Shown here one piece after another: positions 6,846-11,850 of a DNA stretch of 11,850 bases (position 1 is the stretch's first letter; every line of letters starts with the position of its first letter). The notes under the pieces were generated by a model. It had not been told where the DNA came from. It saw nothing but the letters and a program-made list of their open reading frames with translations, and made no database searches. The stretch is from Oscillospiraceae bacterium. GTDB taxonomy: Bacteria; Bacillota; Clostridia; Oscillospirales; UBA929. The position numbers and the translations under genes are program-made. Where the stretch lies: positions 1-11,850 of the forward strand of contig JAISVO010000105.1 in assembly GCA_031271525.1 (NCBI GenBank). Direction: 5' to 3'.

Positions 6846-9430
6846 ACCGCGACCCCCTCTCTCACAGCGTATCCCCGCGCGGGAACATTGACGCCCTCAT
6901 AGCTAAGGTCCCCGGATGTGCGGTTGACAATGATCTGGACGCCGTTCTCGTACGTCATCCCCCGAAGTCCTTCGGGAGTGATAAAGTGCTCCGCCATGAA
7001 AGAGCCGCTCACCTTGCCGAGGACGGCGTTGACCTCGTCATACAGGCTGATTGCCGAGTCGGTCCAGTTCCGGAAGTAGGTGCTGCTGAAACGGTTTAAG
7101 CCGGTGTACTTCATCTCGCTCGCCTGCTCATAGGTCAAGGTGAAGTGCGGCGCGGCGCCGTACTCAAGGAGCTGGAGAATCATCCCGTCCCAGTCATTGA
7201 GGTCGCTGCGGTTCGCCGCATATCCGGCATAGGGGATCGAGCCGTGGATCACCATCTGATAGAAGGGGACCTCCTCGTCGATGATGTAGCCGTCGTTGTG
7301 GGTTAGGGGGACGTTGATCAGGTCATCCGCGCCTTTGAAGGCGTAGACGTTCCCGCCGGATACCATCAGGTCCTTATCGGTTGCGGCCAGCCGCTCCAGC
7401 TGCGCGGTCACGATCGATCTGGACGCTTCCCGGTCGATGAACTCGGTGCGCTTCCGGTCGCTCGTCAGAGTGTCCCCGAGGTCCCGGAGGGAGATGCCGG
7501 TGATGTCATACCGCCCGATATTCCTGATGAACGCGTCCACATACCGGGGGAGGAATTTGGGGGACATCAGATCATACATCGTCTCTCCGTAGCCCAGCGG
7601 CCACGCAGCTTCGTAGGTCAGCGGGCTGATCTGTCCCCATACCCCGACATATCCGCCGCCGTAATACCGCGCCGATTCCTGCTCCCAGTTATAATGCTTC
7701 GTTAGGAAGTTTACCTCTTGGAAGATGACGTCCGCGTAGAGTTTTCCGCCTTGCGCCTCCAGAAGAGAGGAGAGCGCTTCAAGGTCGTCCTCCCCGCCAA
7801 GCTGGCGGACAAGCTTGATTTTGTTGGAGATGTCGTGGTAGTACCCCCGGTTAAACCAGCCTTGGTAGTTAACCACTTGGTTTTCGATCCCGGCATCGCT
7901 GAAGATACCGACAATCTCCTGCGCTTGTTCGTAGGTAGTCATCGGGATCGTGCCGTCGTAGGGCACCGAGGCGATGAACATCCGCCCCATCGCGGCGCCG
8001 ATCAGGTCGATATACATCGGCACGTCGCCGTTTTCGGTCCGCCCTGTCAGAACGCCCTCTTCTTGGAGCGTCTCACGGTAATACCGCGCCATCCCTGAGT
8101 AACCGTCGTACTCTTCGCTCAGGAAGGCGTAACGGACGGTGAGGTTCGCTTGATAGATGTCCCGCTCCACCATCGGCAGGTCGCTCTCGAGACCTGTGGT
8201 ACCGAACATCGCGAGCGCCGCGCTTCCCCGGACGATGAAGATGGGGTAGACCGCGTTGTAGTTGTTTGCCTTCCCGGCGACCGACGCCGTCAGCTGGGCG
8301 AAGGATTGCCCCTCCTCGATGATCGCGAAGATCCGGGATTTCTCCTTCTGGATGCCGAAGACGGGCAAACGCGCCATCTCTTCGTTGCCAAGCACCGTGT
8401 AGTCGTCGCTCAGCGCGTCCTGTGCGTAGATGTCCTGCCGGTAGTCTTCGGCGTGGGTCCTGCCGTTGTTGAACCGGATGAGGGAACCCGCGCCGTTTGG
8501 AACCAGAATATAGCCGTCCTCCTCGGCTCCGCCGGCATTGAAATAAGGAAGCATGTGGATTTTATCGACCTTCGCGCCGCCGTTTTCGGTGATCATCTCG
8601 GTGGGTACGGTGACGACAAAATCGTCCCCGTCCAGCCGATATTCGACCGATACGCCAAAGCTGACCGGGAGACTTCCCTCCACCCCGGAGGCGAGGGTAT
8701 CCGCCTCAAGGTCCTCCTCGGTGTATCCGGCTCCCACCAGCGCTTCGGTGAGGGCGCGGATGTTGGCGGCGCCCCGGGACCCCTCCAGCAATTCGAGGAA
8801 CCCCTCCGGGGCTTCGTCGGAATCCTCATACCGCATCGCAAGGTTGTTCCGGACCTTTTCGTCCTCGATCCGGTCGAGGTATATCTGTAAACGATCCTCG
8901 TGGATGTAGACCGGCACCAGACCGGTGGGCAAGGTCAAGTCGCCGATGCTATAGTTGACGCGCAGTCCGTTCCGCAGGCTCTCGGCGGTGAACTGCCCGT
9001 AGCCGATGGCGTAGCGGTAGGCATTGTAGGAACCGGGGGTTCGCCGCGCCGTGAAGAAGTCCACCGAAATGGGCGACTGGAGCAGGTCTTTGCTCAGCCC
9101 CGCAGCGATCGGGTCGGCGCCGGCGTCGGGGGGGCAGATATAGAATGTCTCCCCGTTCCTTTTATCGTAGACCGCCGCGTTGGTGGTCTCCGGGTTGTAG
9201 TAGAGCTGCAGCGAGTCGGTTTCGGCCGCGAGGACCATATCGGGTACATTCCCGCCGCCGCTGAGCTCCGCGAAGGGGGTCCCCGTTTCGACGCTCCCGC
9301 TGCGGTCGGGCAGATACTGCTTGTATCCGCTGTACATGCGGTAATAGAGGTGGATGTAGAGCTGCGTTCCGCCGACGATCGCGACGGCGACGCCTAGGAG
9401 GATCAGCAGAAGTTTTTTACCAAGTCTCAT
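6842..9430 (-). CDS. DUF5696-type membrane-anchored surface protein, possible glycoside hydrolase
   Basis: This 862-residue protein has an N-terminal anchor (basic RLGKK, hydrophobic 6-25) with no lipobox, so it is probably a single-pass protein facing outward. I recognise the DUF5696 type by length, layout and context, from memory. Residues about 60-460 are beta-rich and begin with 'LQLYYNPETTNAAVYDKRNGE'-like strands, resembling the mutarotase-like domain before the barrel in several glycoside hydrolases. Residues about 470-800 alternate strands and helices as in a (beta/alpha)8 barrel: MYIDLIGAA (472-480), VNYQGWFNRGYYHD (520-533), LYADVIFQEVN (564-574), GISLRDLGDTL (645-655) and PHFTLTY (761-767). 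A short beta domain (815-860) closes it. Candidate catalytic acids are D567, E572, D650 and D653; none is proven. ATG 9430 follows GGAGG. The gene starts 10 bases after the Yip1 gene and overlaps the permease gene. Its placement suggests processing of the imported glycan. Confidence 0.75.
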   Translation of the reverse strand: MRLGKKLLLILLGVAVAIVGGTQLYIHLYYRMYSGYKQYLPDRSGSVETGTPFAELSGGGNVPDMVLAAETDSLQLYYNPETTNAAVYDKRNGETFYICPPDAGADPIAAGLSKDLLQSPISVDFFTARRTPGSYNAYRYAIGYGQFTAESLRNGLRVNYSIGDLTLPTGLVPVYIHEDRLQIYLDRIEDEKVRNNLAMRYEDSDEAPEGFLELLEGSRGAANIRALTEALVGAGYTEEDLEADTLASGVEGSLPVSFGVSVEYRLDGDDFVVTVPTEMITENGGAKVDKIHMLPYFNAGGAEEDGYILVPNGAGSLIRFNNGRTHAEDYRQDIYAQDALSDDYTVLGNEEMARLPVFGIQKEKSRIFAIIEEGQSFAQLTASVAGKANNYNAVYPIFIVRGSAALAMFGTTGLESDLPMVERDIYQANLTVRYAFLSEEYDGYSGMARYYRETLQEEGVLTGRTENGDVPMYIDLIGAAMGRMFIASVPYDGTIPMTTYEQAQEIVGIFSDAGIENQVVNYQGWFNRGYYHDISNKIKLVRQLGGEDDLEALSSLLEAQGGKLYADVIFQEVNFLTKHYNWEQESARYYGGGYVGVWGQISPLTYEAAWPLGYGETMYDLMSPKFLPRYVDAFIRNIGRYDITGISLRDLGDTLTSDRKRTEFIDREASRSIVTAQLERLAATDKDLMVSGGNVYAFKGADDLINVPLTHNDGYIIDEEVPFYQMVIHGSIPYAGYAANRSDLNDWDGMILQLLEYGAAPHFTLTYEQASEMKYTGLNRFSSTYFRNWTDSAISLYDEVNAVLGKVSGSFMAEHFITPEGLRGMTYENGVQIIVNRTSGDLSYEGVNVPARGYAVREGVAV

Positions 9431-9440
9431 AGTCTCCTCC

Positions 9441-10073
9441 CTAACTCCGAAGCGTCAGCTCTGAGTAAATGCCGTAAAACAGGCCGTAAACCTGATTCAG
9501 CATATCAAAGAGCAGCATCGCAAGGAAAATCACAATCAGCATGGCGACGATCGTGATGGCGAGGGTCGCGATTGTTTTCAGCATAGTGTAGTTGTGGATC
9601 GTCATGATCCCCAGCAGAATCAGGATACCCGACCAAGCGAACCCAACCCCGAGGATGATGCTGTAGAAGATATCCTCGTTCTGTCCTAGGACATTGCTCA
9701 ACAGGATCGCCGGTATGTAGGTGATGATCAGCGGAATCAGCGCGTAACCGGTTACGGTCAGGATGTCCTTGAAGCGCCCCTCCCCTTCGCTCAGGCAGGT
9801 TACCGACCAGTTGCCGATGCAAAAGAGTACATAGAGGAGAATCACCCGGGTCAGGTCGTCGATTCCGTTGATCGTGCGCGGATCGACCAGATTGACGATG
9901 AACCCGGCAAAGATCCGGTTCATCGTGAAGCAGATGGAGAAAACCAGAATCGTGAGGAACGCGAGGGGGACGCTTCCCTTCTCGCGATGTCGGATCTCAT
10001 AGAAGCTGTCGATGGGGTTTGTCAGCACCCTGCGGAAATAGAAAAAGATTTCTTTGTTGAAGTATTTACTCAT
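9441..10073 (-). CDS. Yip1-family membrane protein
   Basis: This is a 210-residue integral membrane protein with five predicted spans (about 35-58, 74-93, 108-129, 136-158, 168-190). It shows the Yip1-type layout: an N-terminal cytoplasmic part with the 'NPIDSFYEIR' motif (19-28) ending in a Gly-Ser-Val before the first span, and 'GEGRFKDILTVTGYALIP' (97-114) between spans two and three, where the polar stretch and Tyr-x-x-x-Pro are characteristic. Bacterial Yip1 proteins have no settled function; eukaryotic relatives act in membrane trafficking. Its ATG lies inside the end of the NHL-protein gene, sharing eight bases (ATGAGTAA), and the DUF5696 gene begins 10 bases after its stop. It is therefore coupled to both and may form a membrane platform or assembly factor for them. 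That role is inference. Confidence 0.82.
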   Translation of the reverse strand: MSKYFNKEIFFYFRRVLTNPIDSFYEIRHREKGSVPLAFLTILVFSICFTMNRIFAGFIVNLVDPRTINGIDDLTRVILLYVLFCIGNWSVTCLSEGEGRFKDILTVTGYALIPLIITYIPAILLSNVLGQNEDIFYSIILGVGFAWSGILILLGIMTIHNYTMLKTIATLAITIVAMLIVIFLAMLLFDMLNQVYGLFYGIYSELTLRS

Positions 10074-11553
10074 CGCCCATCACTTCCCCCTTCCTGCGTC
10101 CCCTGCGGCGTATCTTCCGCCAGACGTACAGCCCCACCAGCAGGACAGCCGCCGCGGTCAGGATGTTGCCGAGGTTTTCCTTTAAGATGTCGTTCCGATA
10201 TCGCTTGAAGGCAATGGAGTAGTAGGTGCGGTTCATCCCGAGCTTTAAGTGACGCATCGCCTCCTCGTTGTTCCCCTCGGTGAGGTAGGCTTTGCCGATG
10301 CCTATATTCGCAAGTTCCAGATTTTCATTGAGGGTGAGGACCTGCCGCCACTTCTCGACGGCTTCCTTCTCATCCCCGTCGTAGCGCAGCCCGACCGCCT
10401 CATTGATCAGACGCCCGTATTCGGTCTCCTTGAACGCCATGATCTCCTGCCGGTCGGTGTCGAGGACCAAAATTTTATCCCCGCTGTAGGCTATTGAGCT
10501 GGGGAGCCGGAAGGTTCCCGACTGGGTGCCCAGCCCTCCGAAGATATAGAGCATATTCCCCTCATTGTCGTAGGTAAACACCCGCCCGCGCTTTCGGTCA
10601 AGCAGCGAGTAAACCCCTTTGTCCCGCACCACGATATCCACGATGTAGGAGGGTCCGCTGTAGACATTGTAGGTATCCGGCACCGGATCGGTATCCCCGC
10701 CCAGATTGCCGTTCTCGCCCTTCTTGATAACGTCCTCCCCCTTGGGGTTGAGCCGGAACGCCGCCTGTGTCCCCTGCGGGTCGATGCAGGAGGCGTAGAT
10801 GAAGCCCTCTTTGTCCACCGAGACGCCGGTGAACTCGGTGGGGATGAACAACTGCTGTCTCGCGCGCTGCTCCTGAGAGGAGAACAGCCGCCAAAACTGC
10901 TGCCAGAGGGAAACCTGCACCGGGATCGTCCCGTAAAAGCCGGTGAAGTCGCCTTCGGCGTTGAAAACCATGATCCCCTCGAACATCCCCTGCGCCACGA
11001 CATAGACGCGGTCGGCGTAGTCGACGCCCATCTCAAGGGGTTTGAAAGCGAAGTCTGGCTCTAACATCTCCGACTGCGGATTCTGGATGATCTTGACCAG
11101 TTCGCCCTCCTCAAGGACGACGATCCGGAGGTTGTCGCTGTCCGCGATGTAGAGCTGTCCCCGTTCGCTCACCGTAACCCCCCACGGTTTATTGAAGGTG
11201 TCTTGAAAGCGGACCCCGTCGGCGTCGGTGTTGGTGAACTCGGTGATCACCATCTCGGCTTCGGTCATCGCGGGATTGGTCACAACCACCCGGTTGTTGC
11301 CGGTGTCCGCGACATACACCCGCCCGTCGGGACCCACGCACATCCCCCTCGGGAAGTTGAACGAGCCGACGCCAAGCTCGATCCCGCCCACGTTGCCGTC
11401 CGGGATGTAGGGCGCGGGGGTGAACTCGATATAGCCCCGGTAGTTGTAAATGTAAGAGTCGTAGGGGATATCGACCGCGGCAAGGGTCTCTGCGCCCAGA
11501 AGCAGAGTGAGGAGCACCGCTAGGAGGAGTGGCAGCAGGCGTTTCTTTATCAT
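10066..11553 (-). CDS. Secreted NHL-repeat beta-propeller with TPR-like segment and C-terminal membrane anchor
   Basis: This 495-residue protein has a signal peptide (1-26, likely cleavage after LAA). A six-bladed NHL propeller follows, with clear blades at 66-92 (FNFPRGMCVGPDGRVYVADT, then NNRVVV), 120-147 (FNKPWGVTV, LYIADSDNLRIVVL) and 347-374 (FRLPSSIAY, ILVLDTDRQEIMAF), and weaker ones near 170-198, 237-268 and 300-328. Residues about 380-445 are helical and TPR-like: AVGLRYDGDEKEAVEKWRQVL, then 'ANIGIGKAYLTEGNNEEAMRHL'. One span (462-478) and a very basic tail (KIRRRGRRKG) put the propeller outside and the tail inside. NHL/TPR modules bind proteins or glycans; no catalytic residues are recognisable. 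ATG 11553 follows GGGGGT. It starts 12 bases after the upstream permease and overlaps the Yip1 gene by eight bases, suggesting the two products assemble together. Confidence 0.85.
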   Translation of the reverse strand: MIKKRLLPLLLAVLLTLLLGAETLAAVDIPYDSYIYNYRGYIEFTPAPYIPDGNVGGIELGVGSFNFPRGMCVGPDGRVYVADTGNNRVVVTNPAMTEAEMVITEFTNTDADGVRFQDTFNKPWGVTVSERGQLYIADSDNLRIVVLEEGELVKIIQNPQSEMLEPDFAFKPLEMGVDYADRVYVVAQGMFEGIMVFNAEGDFTGFYGTIPVQVSLWQQFWRLFSSQEQRARQQLFIPTEFTGVSVDKEGFIYASCIDPQGTQAAFRLNPKGEDVIKKGENGNLGGDTDPVPDTYNVYSGPSYIVDIVVRDKGVYSLLDRKRGRVFTYDNEGNMLYIFGGLGTQSGTFRLPSSIAYSGDKILVLDTDRQEIMAFKETEYGRLINEAVGLRYDGDEKEAVEKWRQVLTLNENLELANIGIGKAYLTEGNNEEAMRHLKLGMNRTYYSIAFKRYRNDILKENLGNILTAAAVLLVGLYVWRKIRRRGRRKGEVMGDE

Positions 11554-11565
11554 GGCGGCTACCCC

Positions 11566-11850
11566 CTAATCCTTCATCCCGGAGGTTGTCATCGTCTCCA
11601 GGATAGATGATTGACAGACAAGGAAGAACGTGATCGGGATTGCCGCGAGGATAAATCCGACGGCGGCGCTCGCGCCCGCCCGGGCGGCGCCCCCGGCCGT
11701 GATCTGCTGCATCGCGTACTGCAGAGGTTTTAACTCCTCGTCCCGAAGGAAGAGGTAACCGGTATTCCCCCACATTGTTTGGAATTGGAAAATCGCCAGC
11801 GTCAGCCACGCCGGTTTGACGTTCGGCATGATGATCGTCCAGAAGACCCG
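11566..11850 (-). CDS. Carbohydrate ABC transporter permease, C-terminal part (begins beyond the right edge)
   Basis: The last 94 residues of a second MalG-type permease are present; the start lies outside the window. The first visible residues, RVFWTIIMPNVKPAW, are the end of the EAA loop that contacts the ATPase. They are followed by one span, a loop with 'MWGNTGYLFLRDEELKPLQYAMQQI', a final span (about residues 59-80 of the fragment) and the ending ILETMTTSGMKD, the usual close of this CUT1 subfamily ('xxxETMxxSGxK'). It differs clearly from the complete MalG-type permease at 4913-5905, so it belongs to a second permease pair or a distinct importer in the same operon. The stop lies 12 bases before the NHL-protein start. 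The substrate is unknown. Confidence 0.88.
   Translation of the reverse strand, partial: RVFWTIIMPNVKPAWLTLAIFQFQTMWGNTGYLFLRDEELKPLQYAMQQITAGGAARAGASAAVGFILAAIPITFFLVCQSSILETMTTSGMKD

Overview
This window looks like chromosomal DNA of a moderately GC-rich (roughly 55-60% by eye) Gram-positive bacterium, most likely Bacillota of the Clostridia or Paenibacillus type. The clues are lipoproteins with cysteine lipoboxes, strong purine-rich Shine-Dalgarno sites with some TTG/GTG starts, CUT1-type sugar permeases with no ATPase alongside, and a cluster with a DUF5696-type protein, a Yip1-family protein and an NHL-repeat protein. Assignment is from content only. Every gene I can support lies on the minus strand, so the window is read from its right end to its left. 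No tRNA, rRNA, CRISPR array, insertion sequence or phage gene was seen.

Right and centre (11850 down to 1618): one long, tightly packed operon whose beginning lies outside the window. In transcription order it holds the C-terminal end of a MalG-type sugar permease, a secreted NHL-propeller/TPR protein with a C-terminal membrane anchor, a five-helix Yip1-family membrane protein, an 862-residue membrane-anchored DUF5696-type protein (possibly a glycoside hydrolase), a MalF-type permease, a MalG-type permease, a 586-residue lipoprotein built of beta-sandwich-like modules, and a family-1 solute-binding lipoprotein. Most junctions are overlaps or gaps of 10-31 bases. The one larger gap (66 bases) carries two mutually exclusive hairpins. 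The operon ends in a hairpin terminator at about 1476-1509.

Left (1468 down to 1): a separate serine-biosynthesis operon starts from a near-perfect sigma-A promoter that begins inside the U-tract of the preceding terminator. It encodes serC (phosphoserine transaminase), a 62-residue PspC-domain membrane protein, and the first 39 codons of a probable serA (phosphoglycerate dehydrogenase).

Working model (inference): the large operon encodes a cell-surface system for capturing, and perhaps trimming, an unknown glycan. The binding lipoprotein and modular lipoprotein collect the substrate, the DUF5696 protein acts on it outside the membrane, and one or two permease pairs import it using an ATPase encoded elsewhere. 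The NHL/TPR and Yip1 proteins form a translationally coupled membrane pair of unknown role and are the least understood part. The substrate cannot be read from the sequence.
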